Notes: generated by a model from the sequence alone, not told the origin. Shown: positions 15,735 to 24,896, numbered from the stretch's first letter. The stretch: DNA of 64,000 nucleotides from Mariniphaga sp041687215 (GCF_041687215.1 NZ_JAWLCI010000012.1:21316-85315), one strand, 5' to 3'. A program made the numbers and translations.

Positions 15735-18700
15735 ATGAATTTTATAATAAACAGAAAAGTACTCATCAGCATGTTGTTTACAGGGCTTACCCTTTTGGGG
15801 TATGTTTCCTATAAACAACTGCCGGTTGAGCTTATGCCCAATGCAGAACTTCCCATGCTTTTTGTCCAGATCAACTCACGTATTGAGGTTGATCCGGCCT
15901 ACATGGAAAACCAGGCGGTAATCCCCATTGAGGGAGCCATTGGAACCATGGAAGGTATTGAGAGCATAGAAACTTTTATGAATAATCGTACGGCATCCAT
16001 CCAGGTTAATTTCAATCAAAACATCAATTTTAAATATACGTTTCTGAAACTTCAGGAAAAGATTGATCAGGCTGCCGATAACCTCGACGAAAATTTTGTT
16101 GTTTCGGTAAACCGGGTGGATGTGCAGCAACTCTCCAACCAGTTTATGGAACTGCAGGTTAGGGGCAGTGGAGGTACCGACCGGCTTCGGAATATTGTGG
16201 ACCAGGAAATTGCAGCAGAACTTGAAAATATTGATGGAATTGCTTCGGTAACTATTTTTGGCGGGAAAGAACGTTCCATTGAAATTACTTACGACAAAGC
16301 TGCCTGCGATGCCTACAATATTACACCGGCACAAATCAGAAATGCCATTACCTCAAACTCGGCAAACCGCACTTTTGCCGGCTACCTTCACGAAAGTCAG
16401 AAACAGTATTTCTTGCATGTAACTGCCGAGTATAACCAGGTAACCGATATTGAAAACATTATTGTTGCCGAAGGACCCATTTACCTTAAAAACGTTGCCG
16501 ACGTATTTTTTGGTGTGAAAGAGGAAGAAAGCATCAGCCGCGTAAACGGGCTGGATGCCGTTTCCATTATGTTGGTGAGCGATTCGCAGGCTAACCTCAT
16601 TGAGCTTTCAGGAAAAGTGCAGGAACGAATTGGAGCGCTGAATGAAAAACTGGCGCCAAATGATGTGGAGATGGTGGTTCAGACCAACCTGGCCGAAACC
16701 ATGGAAAAAAACATCGATCAGATAATGAACCTGGCGCTGGTTGGAGGATTACTTGCCATTTTTGTTCTGTGGATCTTCCTGAAAAACCTGAAAATTGTTT
16801 CCATCATTGCCCTGGCCATTCCGGTTTCAGTATTCACGGCATTCAACCTGTTTTATGCCTTTAATGTTTCCATTAACAGTTTAACCCTGGTTGGGCTGGT
16901 GCTCGCCATCGGAATGTTGCTTGACAACAGCGTGGTGGTGCTCGAAAACATTTACCGGCTCTCCGGGAAGCGGTTTGATCCCGATAAAGCAGTAGTTCAG
17001 GGAACCACTGAAGTTTGGCGGTCAATTGTTGCGGCAACGTTAACCACCATCACCGTTTTTCTTCCATTCCTGTTCTCTTCAGAATACATGATTAAACTGA
17101 TGGGGAACCACATTGGGGTTTCTATCATTTCCACACTTACGGTATCGCTGTTTGTGGCGCTTTTACTTATTCCCATGGCAGCTCATTTTCTGTTGAAAAG
17201 GGAATCGTCGCACAATATTTTTTATGAAAAAGTTACAACCAACAACCGTATTATTCAAATTTATATTCTGCTGTTAAAAGCCAGTATGCGAGCTCCCGCT
17301 GCAACAGTTGTAGGCGCTATTGTGCTGTTTTTTATTACGGTATTTATTGTGCTGGCCATAAGCGTAAATACGCTTGAGGAAGTAGAAGAAACCCGTTTTT
17401 CCGTTTATGTTACCATGCCCACCGGTTCAACTCTTGAAGCAACCGATTTGGTGGCTGCCGAAGTGGAAAGCCGCCTGGAAGGAATTCAGGAAAAACAGGA
17501 TGTAATTGCAAACATTCAGGAAGAGGATGCCATTATAACTGTTGTTTTACAGGAAGACTATGAAAAGATTAACAAGCGCTCTATTGCCGAAATCAAATCG
17601 GAAGTGGAAGGACTTGTCAACAATATTTCCCAGGCAGAAATTAGCCTCACTGCACCTGCGTCAAGTGCACGGTTCCGCGGTGGCGGTGGCGGTGGTGGCG
17701 CCGGAATGGAAAATTTCAGCCGGTTTTTGGGCATTGGAACCAACCGCGAACGTATTGTAATTAAAGGTGAAGATTTTAATGCGATGCGTGGAGTAGCCGA
17801 AGATTTGCAATATTTTATTGAAAACCTCGAATCCATTCGTAGTGTAAATATCAGTGTGGCCAGCAACCGCCCGGAATTACACCTCTATTTTAACCAGTTA
17901 CTGTTAACTGAATTTGGCCTCAACATGAATAACATTGCCTCTGAGTTGGGCTCTTTTACACGGGAATTCACTTCCGGCGTTAATTTCAAACAAGGCATTG
18001 AGGAATATGAAATCATCATCAAAGAAAAGCTCACCGAAGAGGAAGAAGAAAGAGAGAAAAACATTGAAGATTTAAGGCTAATGAAGGTGAGCAATAGCCT
18101 GGGAGCCACTTACGATCTTCAGGATATTGCCGATTTAGTTTATGCCGATGGGATGGCAAGCATTACCAGGGTGAACCAGGAAAAACAGATTGAACTGTTT
18201 TACCGTTTTGCCCAGGAGGCCGAACAATCGAAAGACCTGCTTGAAGCTTACCGGCTTGAACTGGACCAGGTTGTGAGTAATTATAAAATGCCGGCCGGTG
18301 TGGCTATTGAAATTATTCACGAAGAAGACCAGTTTTCAGAATTTTACTTTCTGATTGGCGCTGCTTTCCTGCTCATTCTGATGATTCTGGCATCGGTTTT
18401 CGAATCGCTTACCACGCCCATTGTTTTAATGTTTTCAGTACCGCTGGCAGCCATTGGCTCTTTTATTGCCCTCATTTTTACCGGCAATAGTCTGTTTAAT
18501 GCCAACACGTTAACCGGGTTTCTTATATTGCTTGGAGTGGTGGTAAATAACGGAATCATTCTCATCGATTACACCAACATTCTCCGAAAAAGGGGTTACC
18601 GTAAATCGCGGGCTTTAATGACCGCCGGGCTTTCGCGTGTTCGACCGATTTTAATCACTGCCATTACCACCATAGTAGCCATGTTACCGCTTGCCATGGG

Positions 18701-20459
18701 GCAGTCGGAATATGTTGGTGCAATTGGAGCGCCATTCGCAATAACAGTAATTGGCGGACTTGCAGTGAGTACAATCCTCACTCTGGTTTTTGTTCCTACA
18801 CTCTATTTCGGGATGGAAAATGCCGTAAACTGGCTCAAATCGCTTCACTGGGGTTTAAAAGTGATGCAACTCGTTCTGTTTGTAATTGCTACGCTTTATA
18901 TTTATTTCGAAGTGGATTCATTTGTGTGGAAACTGCTTGGATTTATGATGATCGTTATTCTTATTCCCGGCGTTACTGCCTTTGTATTAACCAGCTTACG
19001 AAAAGCCAGCTCAAAAGTAGTGGACGAAAAAGAACAAATTCGGATTGTTATACAAAAACTGGTAAAAATTTACGACCGCGACAACCGTTTTGTACGTGAG
19101 TGGAAAGCCGGAATAAAAATCAGGGAACGTGCCGGTTTGCTGAGAGATTACAAACATCTGCGCGATTTTTACGACCTCATTTGGCAAATTCCGCTGTTCG
19201 GGTTCCTGGTTTTCTTTACTTTCTTTTACGTAAACAGTAGTGTGTGGATGTGGATCATGTCGCACTTTGTTTACTTCTTCCTGTTTCTGCTGTATGTGCC
19301 GTTTAAACAAGTAATGGCCAACAGGTTCGAAACCACAAAAAATTCAGTTTATCCAAAAATAAACCGAGTTGTCCGAAACGTGATTTTCTGGGGAGTTCCG
19401 GCCTTTTTCCTTTTTATATTTTTCAGAAACTGGGACAACCTGGGTATGGTTATTTTTGTGGGAATAATCTGGACACTGTTACTGGTTATTTACAGTTCGG
19501 GTGAATATATTCACCGGAAAAACCTGAATATCGCTCGGATTGAAGGTCGGTTCAGTGGATTGCGCCGCGGCTATTTTACTATGGTCAGGCAGATTCCGGT
19601 AATCGGGAAACACAAAGTTCCTTTCCGTGCATTAAATGGAGTTTCGCTTGAAATTAAAACCGGAATGTTTGGCCTTTTGGGGCCCAACGGTGCAGGAAAA
19701 TCGACCATGATGCGCATCATTTGCGGAATTCTGGAACAGAGCTACGGAAAAATCTGGATTAACGGGCTCGACACGCAAAAACACCGCGAAGAATTGCAGG
19801 GATTAATCGGTTACCTGCCCCAGGCATTTGGTACTTACGAAAACATGTCGGCATGGGAATTCCTCGATTACCAGGCTATTTTGAAGGGCATTAAAGATGT
19901 TGCCACACGTAACGAACGGATGGAATATGTGCTAAAAAGTGTACACATGTTCGACCGGAAAGATGACAAAATTGGTTCGTTTTCGGGTGGTATGAAACAA
20001 CGGATTGGTATTGCGCAAATCCTGCTCAACCTGCCACGTATTTTGGTAGTTGACGAACCAACCGCCGGGCTCGATCCGCGCGAACGGATTCGATTCAGAA
20101 ACCTGCTGGTGGAATTAAGCCGCGAGCGGATTGTAATTTTCTCAACACATATTATTGAGGATATTTCGAGCTCGTGCAACCAGGTGGCAGTTATTAACCG
20201 CGGCGATTTAAAATACTTTGGAACGCCAAACGCGATGGTAAAAATGGGCGAAGGTTTTGTTTGGCAAATGACTTTACCGGCCAAAGAATTCGATAGTTTT
20301 TCAAACAAACAGCTCATTGTTCATCACATGCGCGATGGTGAGAACATTAAAATTCGTGTGCTTTCAAAAGAAAAACCATCGGAAAATGCCGTACCTGCAT
20401 CGCCACACCTGGAAGATGCCTATTTGTGCCTGTTGAAAGACTTTGCTAAAAATGTGTAG
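15735..20459 (+). CDS. RND permease fused to a six-helix linker and an ABC ATPase (RND2-NBD2)
   Basis: An uninterrupted 1574-residue frame. Residues 1 to about 1040 are a full RND permease: helix 4 has IGMLLDNSVVVLENI with the relay Asp near 396, helix 10 GVVVNNGIILIDY, and the periplasmic loop near 645-655 has a Gly-rich run. Then come six hydrophobic segments (about 1042-1062, 1062-1085, 1148-1170, 1171-1192, 1215-1232, 1236-1255) with a basic cytoplasmic stretch after the second. From about 1285 a complete ABC ATPase follows: Walker A GPNGAGKST near 1316, signature FSGGMKQRIGIAQ near 1415, Walker B VVDEPTAGLDP near 1436 and switch STHIIED. An even number of linker helices keeps the ATPase in the cytoplasm. 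The next gene encodes an ABC-2 permease, so the fused ATPase has a separate membrane partner. Joining of a proton-driven pump and an ATP-driven engine in one chain is unusual. Confidence 0.95.
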   Translation: MNFIINRKVLISMLFTGLTLLGYVSYKQLPVELMPNAELPMLFVQINSRIEVDPAYMENQAVIPIEGAIGTMEGIESIETFMNNRTASIQVNFNQNINFKYTFLKLQEKIDQAADNLDENFVVSVNRVDVQQLSNQFMELQVRGSGGTDRLRNIVDQEIAAELENIDGIASVTIFGGKERSIEITYDKAACDAYNITPAQIRNAITSNSANRTFAGYLHESQKQYFLHVTAEYNQVTDIENIIVAEGPIYLKNVADVFFGVKEEESISRVNGLDAVSIMLVSDSQANLIELSGKVQERIGALNEKLAPNDVEMVVQTNLAETMEKNIDQIMNLALVGGLLAIFVLWIFLKNLKIVSIIALAIPVSVFTAFNLFYAFNVSINSLTLVGLVLAIGMLLDNSVVVLENIYRLSGKRFDPDKAVVQGTTEVWRSIVAATLTTITVFLPFLFSSEYMIKLMGNHIGVSIISTLTVSLFVALLLIPMAAHFLLKRESSHNIFYEKVTTNNRIIQIYILLLKASMRAPAATVVGAIVLFFITVFIVLAISVNTLEEVEETRFSVYVTMPTGSTLEATDLVAAEVESRLEGIQEKQDVIANIQEEDAIITVVLQEDYEKINKRSIAEIKSEVEGLVNNISQAEISLTAPASSARFRGGGGGGGAGMENFSRFLGIGTNRERIVIKGEDFNAMRGVAEDLQYFIENLESIRSVNISVASNRPELHLYFNQLLLTEFGLNMNNIASELGSFTREFTSGVNFKQGIEEYEIIIKEKLTEEEEEREKNIEDLRLMKVSNSLGATYDLQDIADLVYADGMASITRVNQEKQIELFYRFAQEAEQSKDLLEAYRLELDQVVSNYKMPAGVAIEIIHEEDQFSEFYFLIGAAFLLILMILASVFESLTTPIVLMFSVPLAAIGSFIALIFTGNSLFNANTLTGFLILLGVVVNNGIILIDYTNILRKRGYRKSRALMTAGLSRVRPILITAITTIVAMLPLAMGQSEYVGAIGAPFAITVIGGLAVSTILTLVFVPTLYFGMENAVNWLKSLHWGLKVMQLVLFVIATLYIYFEVDSFVWKLLGFMMIVILIPGVTAFVLTSLRKASSKVVDEKEQIRIVIQKLVKIYDRDNRFVREWKAGIKIRERAGLLRDYKHLRDFYDLIWQIPLFGFLVFFTFFYVNSSVWMWIMSHFVYFFLFLLYVPFKQVMANRFETTKNSVYPKINRVVRNVIFWGVPAFFLFIFFRNWDNLGMVIFVGIIWTLLLVIYSSGEYIHRKNLNIARIEGRFSGLRRGYFTMVRQIPVIGKHKVPFRALNGVSLEIKTGMFGLLGPNGAGKSTMMRIICGILEQSYGKIWINGLDTQKHREELQGLIGYLPQAFGTYENMSAWEFLDYQAILKGIKDVATRNERMEYVLKSVHMFDRKDDKIGSFSGGMKQRIGIAQILLNLPRILVVDEPTAGLDPRERIRFRNLLVELSRERIVIFSTHIIEDISSSCNQVAVINRGDLKYFGTPNAMVKMGEGFVWQMTLPAKEFDSFSNKQLIVHHMRDGENIKIRVLSKEKPSENAVPASPHLEDAYLCLLKDFAKNV

Positions 20460-20462
20460 AAA

Positions 20463-21182
20463 ATGGAACAAAAATTCGATATAAAAAATAGTTTTAAAAA
20501 CACGGTGAGAATGATTCGCTACAACCTGAAAATCATTTTTGCTGGCCGTTTTATCTGGTTTTTACTGGCAGCCTTCGGCTTTTTCCTGTTTTTTGCCATT
20601 CAAACCGTTTGGAATGGAGAAGCATTAACCGATGGAACGGTTTACAACCTGCTTATTTTTCCCGGAATTCTGCTCATTTTTTATCCGTCGGTGTTTGGCA
20701 TTCAAAACGATGACGATTCGCGGATGCTTGAAATTTTGTTCGGAATTCCCAATTACCGGTACAAGATTTGGCTGGTGAGGCTGTTAATGATCTATGTTTT
20801 AATCTTTCTGATTACCATTCTTTTTTCAGCCGTTGCATCAGTACTTTTGTATAAAATTAATGTGCTGGAAATGGCTTATCAGTTGATGTATCCCATTGTT
20901 TTTATGGGTTCCATGGCTTTTATGTTTTCAACCATTATAAAAAACGGAAACGGAACTGCGGTTTTGATGGTGTTAATTGGCGTTGCGCTGATAATTTTAC
21001 AGGATGCAGTGGAACGTTCCCAATGGAATGTTTTTCTGAACCCATTCCAAATACCAAACAATTTTAACGAAATTATCTGGCAGGGACTGATTACCAAGAA
21101 CCGGATATTTTTGGGAGCAAGTATGATTGTTTTTATCCTTTACGGACTTTACAACCTGCAAAAAAGAGAAAAGTTTGTGTAA
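20463..21182 (+). CDS. ABC-2 type permease, last gene of the hybrid operon
   Basis: A 239-residue membrane protein with about six helices, beginning three bases after the stop of the RND-ABC fusion. The motif DDSRMLEILFGIPNYRYKIWLVR between helices 2 and 3 is the coupling-type cytoplasmic segment of ABC-2 permeases. It is the probable membrane partner of the fused ATPase (NBD2), just as the 6668-10009 protein serves NBD1. It has no large periplasmic domain. The gene ends five bases before the stop of panD on the other strand, so the operon closes here without a visible terminator. Confidence 0.85.
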   Translation: MEQKFDIKNSFKNTVRMIRYNLKIIFAGRFIWFLLAAFGFFLFFAIQTVWNGEALTDGTVYNLLIFPGILLIFYPSVFGIQNDDDSRMLEILFGIPNYRYKIWLVRLLMIYVLIFLITILFSAVASVLLYKINVLEMAYQLMYPIVFMGSMAFMFSTIIKNGNGTAVLMVLIGVALIILQDAVERSQWNVFLNPFQIPNNFNEIIWQGLITKNRIFLGASMIVFILYGLYNLQKREKFV

Positions 21183-21187
21183 CAAAA

Positions 21188-21538
21188 TTAAACCAGTCTG
21201 TTGGTTTCAACATCCGGAAAAATAATGGAAGGCTTAAACGTTTTGGCTTCTTCAAAATCCATTGATGCATAGGAAATAATGATTACCACATCGCCCACTG
21301 CCGCTTTACGTGCAGCCGGTCCGTTCAGGCATATTGTGCCGGAGCCTCGTTCGCCTTTAATCACATAGGTTTCAAGCCGTTCGCCATTATTGATGTTTAC
21401 CACCTGCACTTTTTCATTTTCAATTAAATTGGCGGCTTCCATCAAATCTTCGTCAATGGTTATGCTTCCAACATATTGCAGATTGGCTTCTGTAACAGTT
21501 ACTTTATGAATTTTCGATTTACAAATTTCTATGTGCAT
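21188..21538 (-). CDS. panD: Aspartate 1-decarboxylase
   Basis: A 116-residue pyruvoyl enzyme that makes beta-alanine from aspartate for pantothenate. The self-cleavage site G24-S25 is present in YVGSITID, so the proenzyme should split into beta (1-24) and alpha (25-116) chains, with S25 becoming the pyruvoyl group. KIHKVTVT and NGPAARKAAVGD are family landmarks. It lies 11 bases after panC, which consumes its product, and both are read on the minus strand. Confidence 0.96.
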   Translation of the reverse strand: MHIEICKSKIHKVTVTEANLQYVGSITIDEDLMEAANLIENEKVQVVNINNGERLETYVIKGERGSGTICLNGPAARKAAVGDVVIIISYASMDFEEAKTFKPSIIFPDVETNRLV

Positions 21539-21549
21539 AATTTGCCCTT

Positions 21550-22389
21550 TCAGTTCAAAACAATATTGTCAATCAATCGGACTTTTCCGCAAAAAACGGC
21601 AATACAGCCGATTTTCTTTCCTTTTTCGCTCCAGCTTTTTACAGGCTGAAGATTTTCAAAATCAACTATTTCAAAATATTCAACGTTTAAAAACGGGTTT
21701 TTGTTGATGGTTTCAATCACCTCGTTTTTAAGCTCTCTTACGGATATTGTGCCGGCAAGGTTTTTTGCCCTCAAAAGCGTTTTAAAAATAAGAGCGGCAT
21801 TTCCTCTTTCATCAGCCGTCAAAAGTTCGTTGCGCGAACTCATGGCCAGGCCATTCTTTTCTCTAATTATGTTGCAGGGAACAATTTCAACCGGCAATTT
21901 TAACATTCTTACCAGTTGATTAATTATAGCCAGTTGCTGAAAATCTTTCAACCCTAAATAAGCTTTGTCGGGTTTCACAATTTCGAAAAGACGGCTTACC
22001 ACCTGGGCAACTCCGTTAAAATGACCTGGCCGGTGTTTTCCCTCCATAACCTGCTCCAGGGGTCCAAAATCGAAAATCCGGGTATCGGGTTCAGGATAAA
22101 TTTCTTCGGCTTCGGGCGCAAAAACCAGATCGCATCCAGTGGGTTCCAGTAATTTCAGGTCTGCCTCCAGATTGCGCGGGTAGCGTTTCAAATCGCTGGC
22201 ATCGTTAAACTGGTTGGGATTTACAAAAATGCTAACCACCACAACCTGATTTTCGTGAACAGCCTGATTTACCAACGATATGTGGCCGCTATGCAGTGCA
22301 CCCATGGTGGGTACAAAACCTACACTTCCCTTTTCCCGAAGCGCATTTAATTGCTTTTTAAGTTCCTTTATTGTTTTAACCAGAACCAT
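21550..22389 (-). CDS. panC: Pantothenate synthetase
   Basis: A 279-residue ligase joining pantoate and beta-alanine with ATP. VPTMGALHSGHISLV holds the HIGH-like nucleotide site, and FVNPNQFNDASDLKRYPR, MEGKHRPGHFNGVAQVVSRL and KDFQQLAIINQLV are the usual substrate-binding segments; IREKNGLAMSSRN supplies the KMSKS-like element. Full length, cytoplasmic. It heads the panC-panD unit and is divergent from the glycogen synthase gene. A near-consensus promoter box lies just upstream. Confidence 0.96.
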   Translation of the reverse strand: MVLVKTIKELKKQLNALREKGSVGFVPTMGALHSGHISLVNQAVHENQVVVVSIFVNPNQFNDASDLKRYPRNLEADLKLLEPTGCDLVFAPEAEEIYPEPDTRIFDFGPLEQVMEGKHRPGHFNGVAQVVSRLFEIVKPDKAYLGLKDFQQLAIINQLVRMLKLPVEIVPCNIIREKNGLAMSSRNELLTADERGNAALIFKTLLRAKNLAGTISVRELKNEVIETINKNPFLNVEYFEIVDFENLQPVKSWSEKGKKIGCIAVFCGKVRLIDNIVLN

Positions 22390-22408
22390 TGTCTTATTTT
22401 TAACAGCG

Positions 22409-22416
22409 CAAAGTAA
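22409..22416 (-). promoter_or_regulatory. Candidate -7 promoter box for panC-panD
   Basis: On the minus strand the sequence is TTACTTTG, one mismatch from TAnnTTTG, 19 bases before the panC ATG. The spacing is good but the second position is not A. Confidence 0.4.
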
Positions 22417-22513
22417 ATAAATTATCTGCTTAATTTTTGGAACAGCCTGTTATTAAAGCATGAGGCTTAACACAATGGAAATGACTATAATTGAATATTC
22501 ACGATATTTTTAT

Positions 22514-22521
22514 TACCTTTG
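22514..22521 (+). promoter_or_regulatory. Candidate -7 promoter box for glycogen synthase gene
   Basis: TACCTTTG matches TAnnTTTG fully and lies 30 bases before the ATG at 22552. It argues against the longer frame that would start at 22519. Confidence 0.6.
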
Positions 22522-22551
22522 CAGTCTGTTATAAACCGCGCTTACAGGTCA

Positions 22552-23355
22552 ATGGAAAAGAAAAAGATCCTATATATTTCTCAGGAAATCACCCCTTATC
22601 TGCCCGAAAGTGAAATGTCGGAAATTTCCCGCTACCTGCCTCAGGGAGTGCAGGAAAAGGGACGTGAAATTCGCACGTTTATGCCGCGATACGGATGCGT
22701 GAACGAAAGACGAAACCAATTGCATGAAGTTATTCGCTTGTCGGGGATGAATCTGGTTATTGATGATACCGATCACCCTCTTATTATAAAAGTTGCTTCC
22801 ATTCAGGCAGCCCGTATGCAGGTTTATTTTATTGACAATGAAGACTATTTCCACCGGAAGCAGGTTGTTGCCAATTCAAAAGGAGAAGAATTTGAAGACA
22901 ACGACGAACGCGCCCTGTTTTTTGCGCGCGGTGTATTGGAAACGGTTATTAAACTGAGGTGGGCACCCGATTTAATTCATTGCCACGGCTGGATGACCGC
23001 ACTTGTTCCGCTTTTCATTAAAAAATACTATTACAACGATCCGCTTTTCGGACAATCAAAAGTGATTTACTCCCTCTATAACGATGAATTCAAAAAAACA
23101 CTGAACCCCGAAATTAAAACCAAGGTTTTGCTGGACGGAATGGTTCCCGAAGATGTTTCGCTTATCGAAAAACCAGACTATGTGAACCTGAGCAAACTGG
23201 CCATTAATTACTCTGATGCCATTATTCAGGGCACAGAAAAAATTCACCCCGATCTGGAAAAATTTGTTCCTGAAACCGGCAAACCCTTTCTGGGCTACCA
23301 GCCAAAAGAAACATACATTGATGCTTACGACGATTTTTACAAAAAAGTATGGTAG
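22552..23355 (+). CDS. Glycogen/starch synthase catalytic-domain protein (GT5 N-terminal half only)
   Basis: A 268-residue protein matching only the N-terminal Rossmann half of GT5 glycogen synthases: KILYISQEITPYLPESE at the head (the family has a K-x-G-G ADP-glucose loop, here replaced), RTFMPRYG, the PDLIHCHGWMTALVP strand and KVIYSLYND. The C-terminal GT-B half with the EX7E nucleotide site is absent. This one-domain form is common in Bacteroidota, often beside panC and a DUF4270 gene exactly as here, so it is not a truncation of this copy. Because the K-x-G-G loop and the second half are missing, synthase activity is doubtful. The start at 22552 is chosen because the promoter box overlaps any earlier start. 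Confidence 0.85.
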   Translation: MEKKKILYISQEITPYLPESEMSEISRYLPQGVQEKGREIRTFMPRYGCVNERRNQLHEVIRLSGMNLVIDDTDHPLIIKVASIQAARMQVYFIDNEDYFHRKQVVANSKGEEFEDNDERALFFARGVLETVIKLRWAPDLIHCHGWMTALVPLFIKKYYYNDPLFGQSKVIYSLYNDEFKKTLNPEIKTKVLLDGMVPEDVSLIEKPDYVNLSKLAINYSDAIIQGTEKIHPDLEKFVPETGKPFLGYQPKETYIDAYDDFYKKVW

Positions 23356-23360
23356 TTGTT

Positions 23361-23391
23361 AAAAGATCAAATTTTATTGTAAAAAGATCAA
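23361..23391. repeat. Direct repeat AAAAGATCAA, 21-bp period
   Basis: AAAAGATCAA occurs at 23361-23370 and again at 23382-23391, both followed by A/T-rich sequence. The 21-bp spacing places both copies on one face of the helix, 40-70 bases upstream of the promoter box of the DUF4270 gene. It could be an operator; there is no direct support beyond position. Confidence 0.45.
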
Positions 23392-23430
23392 AATTGCAAC
23401 CATTTACACTACCGCCTCAACGATTTTTTA

Positions 23431-23438
23431 TACGTTTG
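23431..23438 (+). promoter_or_regulatory. Candidate -7 promoter box for DUF4270 gene
   Basis: TACGTTTG is a full TAnnTTTG match, 50 bases before the start codon. No -33 TTTG is seen. Confidence 0.55.
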
Positions 23439-23487
23439 TGTTTTATTTTTTGCAAACAGGAAAACAATTACTTAAAACAAGAATTCA

Positions 23488-24825
23488 GTGAAACGCAAAA
23501 TAGCTTATAAATACCTACTAATTTTCTGGATAATAACTACTGTGGCATTTTTTACCGCATGTAATGAACCCAATGATTTGGGAATGGAATTGCTTCCTAC
23601 AAGTGATTTAATTGAAGTAAAAAACCTGGTGGAAAAAAACAGTATTTCTTCCTATACTTATACAGAAGGGCCAGTCCGAACCGATGAACCATCGAAAAGT
23701 TTATTAGGGAGTTTTTATGATCCGGTTTTTGGGAAAACAACCATCAATTTTGCCACACAATTCAGATTACAGGATTTTCCGGATTATGGAACCAATGCTG
23801 AAGCTGACTCTGTAAAATTATTTCTTTATTACCGCCTCATTTACGGCGACACCATTACCCCGCAAAAATTCAAGATTTACGAACTGGAATCACCCCTTGA
23901 TGTGGATCAAAATTACAATCAGGATGTTAATTTGAAGGAACTGGCTTCTGCACAACTCATTGGCCAAGTTGATTACACGCCGGTTGTAAGGCAGGATTCT
24001 GCTTCGCAAGACACATTCTACCAGCTTATTACTATTCCGCTCGATAATTCGTTTGGACAAAAACTGGTAGATGCTGATTCGCTGCAAATGATAAACAACG
24101 ATGTGTTCCTGGAATATTTTAAAGGTTTGTATATTGAAGCCGAAGAACAAACAACCCCAGGTGGCACAATTCTTACACTGGAAGCTGCTTCATCAGGCGA
24201 TTTTCAAGGTTCAGCACTGGTAGTTTACTATAACAACGATGAAAACAAGGCTGAAGATGAACCGGATACCCTTTTAAACCCTTATGTAATTACACGTTTC
24301 AGTGCCCGCGTAAACTCCATTGAGCACGATTATTCGGGAACTTCTTTCGAAGCCAGTTTGGATGTGGATTCCGGCGATGATTCACTTATTTACGTGCAGG
24401 CTACAGGAGGTTTAAAATCAAAAATTTATATTGATGGAATTACCTCCTGGAAAGATTCCGCGAATATAGGTATAAACAAGGCTGAACTGGTATTTCAAGT
24501 TGATACCATTGCTTCCGAAGTAGATAAATATCAACCTCCCTTGCAACTGCTTTTTACAGTTTTAGATGAGGAAGGTACCGAATTTCTTCCTTCTGATTAC
24601 TCGTTTAGTTCAACCTATTACGGCGGTGGGCTTCGTTCCGATTACACTTACCGTTTTAATATTACTCAACATTTGCAACAAATTATTGAGGGACTAGCAG
24701 AAAACCATGGATTCTTTTTAACCACTGCCCGAAAAAACAGTGAAGCCAGCCGGGTTGTGCTGAAAGGCAGCAACAGCCAGACCGGCATTAAACTGGTAAT
24801 CACTTATTCAAAGTTCATGGAATAA
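23488..24825 (+). CDS. DUF4270 family lipoprotein
   Basis: A 445-residue surface or periplasmic lipoprotein with a lipobox ending at C25 (FFTACNEPNDLG). The first part holds the typical DUF4270 start, NDLGMELLP, then LLGSFYDPVFGKTTINFATQFRL. The rest is beta-rich, with LKSKIYIDGITSWKD and a final VVLKGSNSQTGIKLVITYS. Function of the family is unknown. It starts with GTG. The family is usually found beside the one-domain glycogen synthase, as here, which suggests a functional link with polysaccharide or envelope metabolism (inference). Confidence 0.88.
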   Translation: MKRKIAYKYLLIFWIITTVAFFTACNEPNDLGMELLPTSDLIEVKNLVEKNSISSYTYTEGPVRTDEPSKSLLGSFYDPVFGKTTINFATQFRLQDFPDYGTNAEADSVKLFLYYRLIYGDTITPQKFKIYELESPLDVDQNYNQDVNLKELASAQLIGQVDYTPVVRQDSASQDTFYQLITIPLDNSFGQKLVDADSLQMINNDVFLEYFKGLYIEAEEQTTPGGTILTLEAASSGDFQGSALVVYYNNDENKAEDEPDTLLNPYVITRFSARVNSIEHDYSGTSFEASLDVDSGDDSLIYVQATGGLKSKIYIDGITSWKDSANIGINKAELVFQVDTIASEVDKYQPPLQLLFTVLDEEGTEFLPSDYSFSSTYYGGGLRSDYTYRFNITQHLQQIIEGLAENHGFFLTTARKNSEASRVVLKGSNSQTGIKLVITYSKFME

Positions 24826-24842
24826 GAAATTATTAACCAAAT

Positions 24843-24881
24843 AAAAAACGGGCAACTTAAAATGAAAGCTGCCCGTTTTTT
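24843..24881. terminator. Bidirectional terminator between convergent genes
   Basis: AAAAAACGGGCA (24843-24854) pairs with TGCCCGTTTTTT (24870-24881). A-tract and T-tract flank the GC core, so it can serve the DUF4270 gene on the plus strand and the DUF4252 gene on the minus strand. Confidence 0.8.
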
Positions 24882-24896
24882 ATTCGAAGCAATTTT

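Noticed and set aside
15735..20459. Assembly or frameshift artefact creating the RND-ABC fusion
   Set aside because: The frame is continuous across the linker, codon use does not change, the linker has a sensible even number of helices, and flanking genes are spaced normally.
22552..23355. Truncated pseudogene of a full-length glycogen synthase
   Set aside because: The gene is open, with its own promoter box, and the one-domain form with the same neighbours is usual in Bacteroidota.
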